Below are positions 7,660-15,538 of a stretch of 64,000 nucleotides of DNA, piece after piece (the first letter of the stretch is position 1; each line of letters starts with the position of its first letter). Made by a program: the position numbers and the translations under genes. The DNA comes from an uncultured Candidatus Saccharibacteria bacterium (GTDB lineage Bacteria; Patescibacteriota; Saccharimonadia; Saccharimonadales; Saccharimonadaceae), in assembly GCA_938045445.1 (NCBI GenBank), contig CALIMM010000011.1:38443-102442 (forward strand), given 5' to 3'. The notes below the pieces were generated by a model that saw nothing but the letters and a program-made list of their open reading frames with translations, did not search any database and was not told the origin of the DNA.

Positions 7660-9042
7660 CTAGTCCACTTCGGTTAGTAATTCTTTTGGTGTTGACTGGG
7701 TAATCGGCCGCGAAGCCAGCAGCACCGCGATGATAATCACCGCCAGTCCAACGCCCCACACTGCCAGCAGATCCGTTGGTTGCACACCAACCGTCACCTT
7801 ATCCAGCGTGCGCGATGACGTCACCGAGTCAGCGTCAGCACCAAGCGACGCACCGCCAAGCGAACTGCCAGCTTGACGCGTGGCATTCTGCGCCGCCTGC
7901 GACACCACGTGATCACCCAGTTGCTGAGCAATCAGCCCCGCGGTAGCATACGACGCACCGAAGCTCAGCACCGCGATCATCACCAGCTCAGCGATGTATT
8001 GCAGCACAATCTTTGACTGCGGCACACCCGTCGCCAAGAGTACGCCCGCTTCGCGCTTGCGTTCGTTCATCCACAAGTACAGCACCATGCCGATCACCGC
8101 CACACTAACCAGCGCCGTCGCCCACAACATACCGTCGATCAGACCGTACACACCGTTCACTGCGCCAGTTACGCCAGCCAGTTCCTGGCTATTCTTATTC
8201 AATTGATACTTTTGCCAATTGACCGGCAATTTATTTGCCCGTGCCATCACCTCATCCAGCTGCTTGGTGCCTTTAGTGAAGAACGTGGCATCTTGGTAAA
8301 TCTCATTTTGCTCGGTATAGGCATTCAACTGGCGGGTCGTCGCGATGTCAGTCAAGAACACATTCTCAAACAGCTCCACCTGGTACGTCGCCTGCTTTGG
8401 GTTCTTGCCGTTAAATATACCGACGATTTCCACTTCAACCTCGTCCTTGGATGGATACTCGTTGTCGGTGTCGTATTGATTGGCCTTCAGTTTAATTTTG
8501 CTGCCCAGCTTCAGATTGTTGGCCTTGGCAAAATCTTCGTGCACCAAAATCTTGTGCGAATCGTTCTCGGTGATGTGCCGGCCAGCGATGAGCTTGAGTG
8601 CGCCAGCCCGGAACTTGGTTTCAAATTCGGATTTGTTGACGCCGATGATGGTCGCGGCGTTGCCAAATTGTTTATCTTTCTCGGCATCATAACCGCTGCC
8701 GCCGCTCGGTAACGGCACAAGTTTGGTATTGATAAAATCGACCGTGGCGTTCTGGCGCTTGACATAATCCGTCACGCCCTCCAGATTCTTCACCGCGTCG
8801 ATGTCTTTGTTCGACACCGTTCCCGAACCGCGAGCTGTTCCCGGATTGGTACGCGGATTATTGCCCAGCGTGAAGCCGGCCTTGAGCGTTTTGTCCAGCG
8901 ACTGCGCCGCCGCATCGGTCGAATGCTTGATGGCAAATCCACTCAGCATAATCGTCGACATACACAGCAAAATCGCCAGCAAAATCAGCGTTTTGAGTTT
9001 TTTCCTGGTGATATACAGCCAGGCACGTTGCACAAATGACAT
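7660..9042 (-). CDS. ABC transporter permease, FtsX/MacB-like
   Basis: 460 residues, first gene of the exporter unit. Same topology as its neighbour: N-terminal membrane segment (about 15-37), long periplasm-like domain rich in Lys and Asn, then three membrane segments, with E-R-K-R-E-A-G-V-L-L-A-T-G-V-P in the FtsX-type loop. The extracellular domain differs from the second permease, so the two are diverged paralogs rather than a recent duplication. A GAAGGGAG ribosome site precedes the ATG. Substrate unknown. Confidence 0.88.
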   Translation of the reverse strand: MSFVQRAWLYITRKKLKTLILLAILLCMSTIMLSGFAIKHSTDAAAQSLDKTLKAGFTLGNNPRTNPGTARGSGTVSNKDIDAVKNLEGVTDYVKRQNATVDFINTKLVPLPSGGSGYDAEKDKQFGNAATIIGVNKSEFETKFRAGALKLIAGRHITENDSHKILVHEDFAKANNLKLGSKIKLKANQYDTDNEYPSKDEVEVEIVGIFNGKNPKQATYQVELFENVFLTDIATTRQLNAYTEQNEIYQDATFFTKGTKQLDEVMARANKLPVNWQKYQLNKNSQELAGVTGAVNGVYGLIDGMLWATALVSVAVIGMVLYLWMNERKREAGVLLATGVPQSKIVLQYIAELVMIAVLSFGASYATAGLIAQQLGDHVVSQAAQNATRQAGSSLGGASLGADADSVTSSRTLDKVTVGVQPTDLLAVWGVGLAVIIIAVLLASRPITQSTPKELLTEVD

Positions 9043-9110
9043 AGATCTCCCTTCTTAGTTTGATGTCAGTGTAGCAGGGGTGTGTGAAGGGAATATGAAA
9101 TGGGCAGTAT

Positions 9111-9461
9111 TCAGATGAGTTTCCCTAACTTGCTGTCCTGTTTCTCAATCTCGATAACGTGAACACCGAGGCGTTCCTTATGCGGTGGGTAGATCTTGTG
9201 AAGGAGGCGAAGCGCCTCTTCTTTGCTTTTCGCTTGCGGCACGATCTGCTGCCATGACTCAGCCGCCAGCATGTCGGCAAATGTATTATAAATTCGAATT
9301 GACTTGATTCGCACAACACCAGACGCATATCCGTTTTCGAGCTGCAATAGCTGACCCTCCTTAAGGCGCTTGATGCTGTTGTAGCCGATGCGGACTTCTA
9401 AGGTCTTGCGACCCGACATGATTGCGTCGTAGTACGGACGCTTGATGCGCATCTTACGCAT
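9111..9461 (-). CDS. ASCH domain-containing protein
   Basis: 116 residues forming essentially a single ASCH domain: K-M-R-I-K-R-P-Y-Y-D-A-I-M-S-G-R-K-T-L-E-V-R near the start is the family signature (substrate loop with G-R/K-K-T-x-E-x-R), followed by a beta-rich region. ASCH domains are PUA-related and are thought to bind RNA or modified nucleosides. Start chosen at the ATG at 9461 because AAAGGAG lies 5 bases upstream; a GTG two codons earlier overlaps that site. It is the first of three ASCH-type coding regions in a row on this strand. Confidence 0.75.
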   Translation of the reverse strand: MRKMRIKRPYYDAIMSGRKTLEVRIGYNSIKRLKEGQLLQLENGYASGVVRIKSIRIYNTFADMLAAESWQQIVPQAKSKEEALRLLHKIYPPHKERLGVHVIEIEKQDSKLGKLI

Positions 9462-9547
9462 AGACACTCCTTTCTTGTTGAGACTGATTCCCCACTATTG
9501 AACAACACTGTCGTGGCATGTCCTCCTGGGGACATATCTTCGGGTGT

Positions 9548-9700
9548 TCAGTCATGGCATATTTCTTTATAATAGTAGCTCATGCCGCCAAGCTGTATCT
9601 TCTGGCGCTTTTCATCGTATAGTCGTGATTCGATGGTTTTATTACCAGAGACTATTACATCAAAAGGTTCTGTTGCTAGTTTTAATTGGTGTGTAATCAT
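9548..9700 (-). pseudogene. Truncated ASCH-domain gene fragment
   Basis: A 50-codon frame starting at the ATG at 9700 reads M-I-T-H-Q-L-K-L-A-T-E-P-F-D, then V-S-G-N-K-T-I-E-S-R-L-Y-D-E-K-R-Q-K-I-Q-L-G. This is the N-terminal third of an ASCH protein with the family signature intact. After the L-G the similarity stops and the frame closes 12 codons later, so the beta-barrel core is missing. I read it as a decayed gene; a functional micro-protein cannot be excluded. The rest of the 9462-9779 gap shows nothing else. Confidence 0.55.
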
Positions 9701-9779
9701 AATGAATTTATTATATCAGAATAAATAACATGAGCTATCGGGGCAGCGCGTGGGCTTTGCTGTATCGTATTTAACATCA

Positions 9780-10052
9780 TTAATCAACCCGCTCGGTAAG
9801 TGACATCACCTGATAGCCGTATTGATCAATGTCTTCTTGTTTCCAAAAATCGATTTCTTTCGTGCGTAAAACTTCGCCGACTACGTGACGAACCTTGCGG
9901 CCGGTTGGTGTTCCGTCATAATTTACCTCAATCTGTTCCAGGACGTCGCCGGGTTGGATGTCAAAATCAGCTACCCTCATATCAAATGTTTTCTCGCCCG
10001 CTAGGACTTTTTCGAATAAATCGGGGTAAGATTTTTTGGTAATAACTTTCAT
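9780..10052 (-). CDS. DUF3850/ASCH-like domain protein
   Basis: A 90-residue single-domain protein: F-E-K-V-L-A-G-E-K-T-F-D-M-R near the N-terminus matches the ASCH/DUF3850 signature (A-G-x-K-T-x-x-x-R), followed by I-Q-P-G-D-V-L and a T-G-R-K-V strand. Likely a small RNA- or nucleotide-binding protein of the PUA-like fold; cellular role unknown. Start taken at the ATG at 10052; a TTG four codons upstream overlaps the stop of the DUF421 gene. Its position 8 bases after that gene suggests cotranscription. Confidence 0.7.
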   Translation of the reverse strand: MKVITKKSYPDLFEKVLAGEKTFDMRVADFDIQPGDVLEQIEVNYDGTPTGRKVRHVVGEVLRTKEIDFWKQEDIDQYGYQVMSLTERVD

Positions 10053-10060
10053 ACGTTTTA

Positions 10061-10690
10061 TCAATAAGCCGTCAGAATCAGCTTCCCGTCCACATACTCT
10101 CCCAAAAATACGTCACTATACGCCTTCAGCCCCTGCTTTTTCATTTCTTTCAGCAGCCATTTCTCGTCCTTGCCAATTACCTGTAGAATATCGGTCTGCA
10201 GTTGCCCATCTGTTATCAATGGGAACTTTGGATTTTCTTCCCCTTCCTGCGTGATAATTAATTCACCGTTTTGCTCCACAACGGCTCTTTTTACCTTTTC
10301 TGTCGAATAGATATTCTGCGTTCGCAATTTGAAGGATACGTCATGAGCACTCAAACCAACTTTCTTGCAATTTTCAATGTTGATTTTTCCATTATCAATA
10401 ATAATTAATGCCTTGCCATCTATGAGCTGCTTTGCTCTCACATTATACTGCTTGATCCATTTCAATGTCAGCACCAGCGCGCACCATATACACAAAATGC
10501 CGATGTAATCCAAAATCTGAATGCTATTGTTATAAATAACGCCGCCGATGATGCCACCCAGCACATAATTCTGGACTTGGTCGCTGGCAGATGATGGTGC
10601 TAAATTACCTTTACCTGAAAGATTAATTATTATCGTTAGGGCAAAAAAGCCAATCAGCAATTTTATTGCCACTAAAATGAATCCATCCAT
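10061..10690 (-). CDS. DUF421 (YetF-like) membrane protein
   Basis: 209 residues. Three N-terminal membrane segments (about 4-24, 41-60, 62-80) are followed by the soluble DUF421 domain, beginning L-I-D-G-K-A-L-I-I-I-D-N-G-K-I and containing D-V-S-F-K-L-R. This is the YetF layout known from spore-formers and other bacteria; function is not firmly known. The ATG at 10690 follows a GAGGAAATC ribosome site. The DUF3850 gene follows closely and is probably in the same transcript. Confidence 0.8.
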   Translation of the reverse strand: MDGFILVAIKLLIGFFALTIIINLSGKGNLAPSSASDQVQNYVLGGIIGGVIYNNSIQILDYIGILCIWCALVLTLKWIKQYNVRAKQLIDGKALIIIDNGKINIENCKKVGLSAHDVSFKLRTQNIYSTEKVKRAVVEQNGELIITQEGEENPKFPLITDGQLQTDILQVIGKDEKWLLKEMKKQGLKAYSDVFLGEYVDGKLILTAY

Positions 10691-10878
10691 GATTTCCTCG
10701 TTGCGTGTTGAGCTTTGCTGATGTTATATCTATTAGATTATAGCACTTTTGTTACTGTTAGTTGGGCGTAATTACATTATTACTCGTGAACCACTGCCAA
10801 AGTGAGCATTTTGTATTTTCTTCATAATGATAGACCAAGTATACTGGAAGAAGTACTATCTAAGAGATTATTCATTAT

Positions 10879-11283
10879 ATGACAAAATCACGTATAACTG
10901 CCACTTTATCATACCCAGTTGAAAGAGTTTGGGATACGGTTACCAACCTTCATGACATTCGCTGGCGCAGTGATTTGCAAGCTATAAAAGTAATCGATGA
11001 ATCTAACTTTATCGAGGTGACCACACAAGGAGTTGAGACTCATTTCAAAGTGACACATGTAGACCAATACAAATTGTGGGAGTTTGATATAGAAAATGAT
11101 GCCATTCAAGGCCACTGGACAGGCGTATTTTCGCAGCACGGTACGATGACGAATCTCGAATTCACCGAGGATATTATTGCAAAGAGATTTATTATCAAAC
11201 CCTTTGTCTACTTCTATCTACATCAACAGCAAAGGCGCTATATTCGAGACCTCAAGAATAAGCTAAGCAAGGAAAATAACTGA
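10879..11283 (+). CDS. SRPBCC family protein
   Basis: 134 residues with the START/SRPBCC helix-grip pattern: N-terminal strand S-R-I-T-A-T-L-S-Y-P-V-E-R-V-W-D-T-V-T, then D-I-R-W-R-S-D, central antiparallel strands (W-E-F-D-I-E-N-D) and a long C-terminal helix ending F-Y-L-H-Q-Q-Q-R-R-Y-I-R-D-L-K. The fold forms a hydrophobic ligand pocket; ligand unknown. It opens a short rightward cluster with a Nudix hydrolase 72 bases downstream. Confidence 0.7.
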   Translation: MTKSRITATLSYPVERVWDTVTNLHDIRWRSDLQAIKVIDESNFIEVTTQGVETHFKVTHVDQYKLWEFDIENDAIQGHWTGVFSQHGTMTNLEFTEDIIAKRFIIKPFVYFYLHQQQRRYIRDLKNKLSKENN

Positions 11284-11355
11284 GTTGACACGATACTTCT
11301 AGGCACGTCATACTCGATTGGGCAATTAACAAAAGGAAAGGAAACATCATTTTAT

Positions 11356-11949
11356 ATGGGTGTATACAAGCAGCTATTTGATACCTACAGCAAGTATTAT
11401 GATACCAGCGGTGAGGCGTTTACAACACTCAAAGAACAACTCTCTAGACAAAGCGACAACCAAGTAATCGACCGCAAAAATTTCTTGGGACATTTTACTG
11501 CTTCGACATTTGTCGTTTCAAAAAGCACGTATCACGTTGCCCTTGTTCATCATAACTTCCTTGGAAAGTATCTCCAACCAGGTGGACATATTGACGAAAG
11601 TGATAGTTCCCCACTTGATGCTGCTCGGCGTGAGCTACAAGAGGAGACTAGTATTAATAGCGCACAGCTACTTTACCAAGATGTTGATGTATACAACGAG
11701 TGTGTCCCGTTTAACGTTGGTCTGCAATATATACCCGAAAACCCAAAGAAGCAAGAGCAGGCACATTATCATTACGACCTACAGTATTTATTTTGGAGTG
11801 ATGACGACTTAGCTATCACGATCGACCAAAGAGAATCAAGTACATTTGCCTGGGTAGTATGGGATAGTTTTAAGGAGATGGACGATTTTACAGACATAGC
11901 CAAGAAGATAGAAGCCCTGGCTGCAACACCTTTTGTTACGAAGGTTTAA
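11356..11949 (+). CDS. Nudix hydrolase
   Basis: 197 residues. The Nudix box runs G-G-H-I-D-E-S-D-S-S-P-L-D-A-A-R-R-E-L-Q-E-E-T-S: the R-R-E-L-Q-E-E catalytic core is intact, though the segment before it is not the strict G-x5-E spacing and Gly is replaced after E-E-T. The fold context (strand H-V-A-L-V-H-H before, Y-H-Y-D-L-Q-Y-L-F after) is typical. The enzyme should hydrolyse a nucleoside diphosphate linked to another moiety; specificity is unknown. A GGAAAGGAAA stretch lies upstream of the ATG. First of three Nudix proteins in the window. Confidence 0.85.
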   Translation: MGVYKQLFDTYSKYYDTSGEAFTTLKEQLSRQSDNQVIDRKNFLGHFTASTFVVSKSTYHVALVHHNFLGKYLQPGGHIDESDSSPLDAARRELQEETSINSAQLLYQDVDVYNECVPFNVGLQYIPENPKKQEQAHYHYDLQYLFWSDDDLAITIDQRESSTFAWVVWDSFKEMDDFTDIAKKIEALAATPFVTKV

Positions 11950-11953
11950 TGCT

Positions 11954-13342
11954 CTATGACGCGAGCTTTACCACAAACCGCATGCCCTGCCCGTGTGGTG
12001 CAAAGCTGTAGTCTAGACCCTTGGCGTCGAGCAGCATCTTTACGGTGTAGAGGCCGATGCCGCTGCTGTCGGCGTGCTGCTTCGCGGTTGTATTGCTCCG
12101 ATAGAATGGGTCAAAGACGTGCTGGAGTTGTTGTTTGGTGAGCGGTTTGCAGGCGTTTTCGATGGCTAGTTCGTGCTGGCTACAAGTAATCGTTATCACG
12201 CTTCCGGCGTCACCGTGGCGCACCGCATTTGATACCAGATTCGAGATGACGTGGCGCATCATGTCGCGATTCGCGTAGATGGTCACTGGCTGGGTGTTAA
12301 CCGTGAAAGTCATGCCGCGCGTTTTCGCCAGCAGTGTATAATCGTCAACCACCTCTGTAATCAGCTTATCGACCCTCAGCCGCTTCTCTTGATGCAAAGC
12401 CTGCTCGGCCGCGCTGCCAGAGCGCAAAACGTCATCCACCATTGCCGCCACACGGTCAACCTGCGCCAACGATTCCGCCAGGTACTGGTCGCGATTCTTA
12501 TATTCGCCAATGTTCAGCTGCATATTCTCAAGCATAATCCGGAGGGCTGCTAGCGGCGTTTTTAGCTCGTGCGAGGCCGCACGGAGGAAGGCGATTTTCT
12601 CTTTCTCAAGCTGGGTTATCCGCTTATTTTCATGCTCCAGCGAACGAATCGTTTGCCATAGATTTTGATAGAGTTCATTAATATTTCGCCCCAGCACGCC
12701 GATTTCATCACGGCTATTCACTGGGTAGTGCGCGTCCTTTTCCAGCCGCTGCATGGTCGTGGTCACCGCCGCCATCTGGCGAATCGGCCGCGTCACAAAG
12801 CGGCTATAGATGTACGAAAACACGAGCGCCACCAACAGCGAGCCGAGCATGGTATAAGGCAATACGTGCAAGGTGGCGAGCTTGGCCTGGGTAACGGGTG
12901 CCACATCTGCCAGCAGCTTGACTGCGATCGTTTGACCTTGACTATTCGCCACACTCCCCTGCCGCAAAATCACCGAGCGCGGATCAACCGTTTGGCCGTC
13001 AGCAATTTTCACCACGCTCGTGTCGACCGATTTGCCGCTGTCCGTCACGATAGTAATAGACTCAAAACCCTGAAAATACTGGTCGTGCCCGTCAATCGTC
13101 AGCGTGATATTAACATTTTTCACCTGAGCAAACTCCTGGCTAATTCGGCGCATTTCCTCAGTCGATTTACCGCGCAGTTCAGCCACGAGCGCCGTGAGAT
13201 TGTCCGCCGCCTCGTGCTCTTTTTGTTGCAGATAAAATTGCGGCATCAAGGTGTAGACCAGCGCATGCACCAGGATGATCAACGCCGCGAATAAGCCGAT
13301 TGACACCAAAAATGTTTTGGGGAATAATTTAAGATTCTTCAT
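11954..13342 (-). CDS. Sensor histidine kinase
   Basis: 462 residues: membrane segment 1 (about 10-32), an extracellular sensor region (about 33-160), membrane segment 2 (about 161-180), HAMP (about 181-235), HisKA with phospho-acceptor H258 in A-S-H-E-L-K-T-P-L, and a HATPase domain with N-box N-L-V-S-N-A-V-R-H-G and G-box S-S-G-I-G-L-Y-T-V. It autophosphorylates and passes phosphate to the OmpR-type regulator just upstream, whose coding region it overlaps by 14 bases. The sensor region does not reveal the signal. Confidence 0.93.
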   Translation of the reverse strand: MKNLKLFPKTFLVSIGLFAALIILVHALVYTLMPQFYLQQKEHEAADNLTALVAELRGKSTEEMRRISQEFAQVKNVNITLTIDGHDQYFQGFESITIVTDSGKSVDTSVVKIADGQTVDPRSVILRQGSVANSQGQTIAVKLLADVAPVTQAKLATLHVLPYTMLGSLLVALVFSYIYSRFVTRPIRQMAAVTTTMQRLEKDAHYPVNSRDEIGVLGRNINELYQNLWQTIRSLEHENKRITQLEKEKIAFLRAASHELKTPLAALRIMLENMQLNIGEYKNRDQYLAESLAQVDRVAAMVDDVLRSGSAAEQALHQEKRLRVDKLITEVVDDYTLLAKTRGMTFTVNTQPVTIYANRDMMRHVISNLVSNAVRHGDAGSVITITCSQHELAIENACKPLTKQQLQHVFDPFYRSNTTAKQHADSSGIGLYTVKMLLDAKGLDYSFAPHGQGMRFVVKLAS

Positions 13343-13994
13343 AGCGATAGCCCACTCCTTTCACCGTGATAATGCAGTCGAGATGCAATTTCTTGCGCAA
13401 GTTTTTGATGTAAACGTCGATCACTCGGTCGAACGGCACCTCGTCACCATGCCACAGCTTATCGATGATAGCCTGCCGGCTCCAGACCATGTGTGGGTTA
13501 TCGACCAGCAATTTGAGCAGCTGCACTTCCTTGGGCTTGAGATGTGCATCATTGTCATCATAAAATCCCTGATAGGCCGCAAAATCCACCGAAGCCAGGC
13601 CGCGCTGCCACAAGGTTTTCTTAGCAGGCTGCTGGCGGCGAAGCAAGGCCTTGATCCGCTTTTCCAAAATCACCAGTGAAAATGGCTTACTCATATAATC
13701 ATCCGCCAGCTCGTCAAAACTCGCAATTTGCGTCGGCTCATCATGCAGCGCCGTTAGCATCAGCACCGGCACGTCGCTCGCTTGGCGAATTTGGTGCAGC
13801 ACCTCGATACCGCTCATCCCTGGCAGCATAATATCCAGGATAATCACATCCGCCTCAGCAAATTGCTCCAGCGCTTCCTCACCACTAGCCACCGTCAGCA
13901 CCGTAAAGCCGCGCTGCGTGAGGAACTGCTCAGTACCAGCTCGGAGGGTTGGTTCGTCTTCAACGAGGAGAATATTCACTGCTCGTCCACTCAT
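13329..13994 (-). CDS. OmpR-family response regulator
   Basis: 221 residues. Receiver domain with acidic pocket E-D-E (12-14), phospho-acceptor D54 in I-L-D-I-M-L-P-G, and K in Y-M-S-K-P-F-S; then a winged-helix DNA-binding domain with V-Q-L-L-K-L-L and V-D-V-Y-I-K-N-L-R-K-K-L near the end. It should act with the kinase gene that overlaps its 3' end. A TAGTAT -10 box (14001-14006) ends 6 bases before the ATG, so the operon mRNA is probably leaderless. Its promoter is divergent to the argGH leader region. Confidence 0.93.
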   Translation of the reverse strand: MSGRAVNILLVEDEPTLRAGTEQFLTQRGFTVLTVASGEEALEQFAEADVIILDIMLPGMSGIEVLHQIRQASDVPVLMLTALHDEPTQIASFDELADDYMSKPFSLVILEKRIKALLRRQQPAKKTLWQRGLASVDFAAYQGFYDDNDAHLKPKEVQLLKLLVDNPHMVWSRQAIIDKLWHGDEVPFDRVIDVYIKNLRKKLHLDCIITVKGVGYRYEES

Positions 13995-14100
13995 ACGTCC
14001 ATACTAGGCCCTTCTTTGTTATATTGCTGCACAATTTTATCCCCTCGTCATACCAATGTATAGGACTATTGTAGCGCATCGCAATTTTATATGAAAAGTA

Positions 14101-14130
14101 TTGTGAAAAATATGCGCGGTATGCTATGGT
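14101..14130 (+). promoter_or_regulatory. Predicted promoter of the arginine leader-argGH operon
   Basis: TTGTGA (14101-14106) and TATGGT (14125-14130) are separated by 18 bases. The -10 ends 6 bases before the ATG of the leader peptide at 14137, the same spacing as other leaderless genes here, so transcription should begin at or next to that ATG. Confidence 0.6.
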
Positions 14131-14136
14131 GTTAGT

Positions 14137-14199
14137 ATGACATATCGACACAACATCGTTATCGTTGCTCGTCGTCGCCGCTCTGACTCAGAGGGCTAA
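14137..14199 (+). CDS. Arginine-rich attenuator leader peptide
   Basis: A 20-codon frame with five arginine codons: CGA at codon 4 and a run CGT-CGT-CGC-CGC at codons 12-15 (14170-14181), stop TAA at 14197-14199. It is followed by a transcription-terminator hairpin and then argG, so it has the arrangement of amino-acid leader peptides such as those of trp, his and leu operons, here with the codon matching the product of the operon. The ATG sits directly at the predicted transcription start, with no ribosome-binding site, so translation would be leaderless. Stalling on the Arg codons when Arg-tRNA is scarce would favour readthrough. Confidence 0.75.
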   Translation: MTYRHNIVIVARRRRSDSEG

Positions 14200-14253
14200 T
14201 TAGTCGTATAGTATAAAACCAACGAAAGAGCCCTCATCCGAGCGGCTCTTTTT
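14181..14253 (+). promoter_or_regulatory. Arginine attenuator: alternative RNA structures
   Basis: Three mutually exclusive pairings are visible. A small early hairpin CTCTGACTCAGAG (14181-14193) overlaps GAGGGCT (14191-14197). GAGGGCT is the perfect complement of AGCCCTC (14229-14235), the 5' side of the terminator, giving a 7-bp antiterminator. The terminator itself spans 14225-14253. A ribosome stalled at the Arg codons would cover the first arm and free GAGGGCT to pair with the terminator; a ribosome reaching the stop at 14197 would cover GAGGGCT and let the terminator form. Confidence 0.7.
14225..14253 (+). terminator. Rho-independent attenuator terminator before argG
   Basis: Arms AAAGAGCC (14225-14232) and GGCTCTTT (14244-14251) with an inner CTC-ATCC-GAG stem-loop, followed by continuous T to 14253. 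It lies between the leader peptide stop and the argG ATG (14276). Confidence 0.85.
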
Positions 14254-14275
14254 AATTATTATAGAAAGGAAGGAT

Positions 14276-15538
14276 ATGAATCACGACACACCTCACTACA
14301 CCAAGGTTGCCAGCCATGAGGCGACAAATGGCGAGTTTGATACGTGCCTCTTGCTCTATTCGGGAGGCCTCGACACCTCCGTCATGCTTAAGTGGCTCCA
14401 AGAAAAGTACAACTGCAACGTCATCACCCTAACGGTCAACATTGGCCAGACGGTTGACGATCTCGACGCCATCGCCGAAAAGGCCAAGATGCTCGGCGCT
14501 ATAGAAACCATCACGGTTGATGCTCGCGATCGCTTCGCTGATGAGCTACTATCACTGGCCATCAAAGCCAATGCTGATTACCAAGGTGGCTATGCCCTCT
14601 GCACGCCACTGGGGCGCATCATCATCTCGCAATTAGCCGTCGAATATGCCGAAAAGTACAACTGCACAGTCATCGCACATGGTGCCACTGGTAAAGGCAA
14701 CGACCAAGTTCGCTTCGAAACGTATATCACCACACTCAACCCTCAACTTAAAATCTTAGCACCAGTGCGTGAGTGGAGCATGGGTCGAGAGGAAGAGCTT
14801 GCCTATGCCAAGAAACACCATATCCCCGTGCCACACACCCAGGAATCGCCCTACTCAACCGATGAAAACATGTGGGGTATCACCAGCGAAGGCGGTGAGA
14901 TAGAATCACCATCGCTCAAGCCAAACTACCACACCATCCTCAATTGGTGCTCGACCATCAAATACACACCAGACGAAGCCGAAGATATCACCATTGAATT
15001 CATTAAAGGCGTGCCAGTTGCCGTCGACAACCGTCACTTTTCACTCCAAGCACTCATCCAACACTGCAACCAGATCGGCCGCAAACACGGCGTGGGCGTA
15101 TCAACCCTTATTGAAGATCGGCTGGTCGGACTGAAGGTGCGTGGTGTCTACGAAAACCCTGGTGCTGCCATCTTGATCGCGGCTCATCAAAAACTTGAAC
15201 AATTAGTCTCGACCCGTGTTGAAAATGAGCTCAAAGCCGAAATGGACAAAAAATGGGCTTACCTCACCTACGCAGCTCAGTGGTACGAGCCAGCCGTCCA
15301 TCACATCAATGCCTACATCGACGACCAGAACCAAAAAGTCACCGGCACAGTGACGGTCCGCCTATACAAGGGTACCATCACCGTCGTCAGCGTGGACTCA
15401 CCACATTCGTTGTTTGATATCAATCTTGCAACGTTTGATTCCAACACCGCATTCAATCAGAATTCGTCCGCCGGATTCATTGAATTATATTCATTAAGTC
15501 AGCGAACAGCTGAAGGAGCATACTCATATGGCAAATAA
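14276..15538 (+). CDS. argG: Argininosuccinate synthase
   Basis: 420 residues. The N-terminal P-loop of the PP-ATPase fold reads L-L-Y-S-G-G-L-D-T-S-V, followed by the family stretch V-I-T-L-T-V-N-I-G-Q and later H-G-A-T-G-K-G-N-D-Q-V-R-F-E and A-P-V-R-E-W. It joins citrulline and aspartate with ATP to make argininosuccinate. The N-terminus is about 20 residues longer than in many homologs. AGAAAGGAAGG precedes the ATG. It overlaps argH by 11 bases and lies behind an arginine attenuator. No other arginine-synthesis gene is visible, so citrulline must come from elsewhere in the genome or from outside. Confidence 0.96.
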   Translation: MNHDTPHYTKVASHEATNGEFDTCLLLYSGGLDTSVMLKWLQEKYNCNVITLTVNIGQTVDDLDAIAEKAKMLGAIETITVDARDRFADELLSLAIKANADYQGGYALCTPLGRIIISQLAVEYAEKYNCTVIAHGATGKGNDQVRFETYITTLNPQLKILAPVREWSMGREEELAYAKKHHIPVPHTQESPYSTDENMWGITSEGGEIESPSLKPNYHTILNWCSTIKYTPDEAEDITIEFIKGVPVAVDNRHFSLQALIQHCNQIGRKHGVGVSTLIEDRLVGLKVRGVYENPGAAILIAAHQKLEQLVSTRVENELKAEMDKKWAYLTYAAQWYEPAVHHINAYIDDQNQKVTGTVTVRLYKGTITVVSVDSPHSLFDINLATFDSNTAFNQNSSAGFIELYSLSQRTAEGAYSYGK

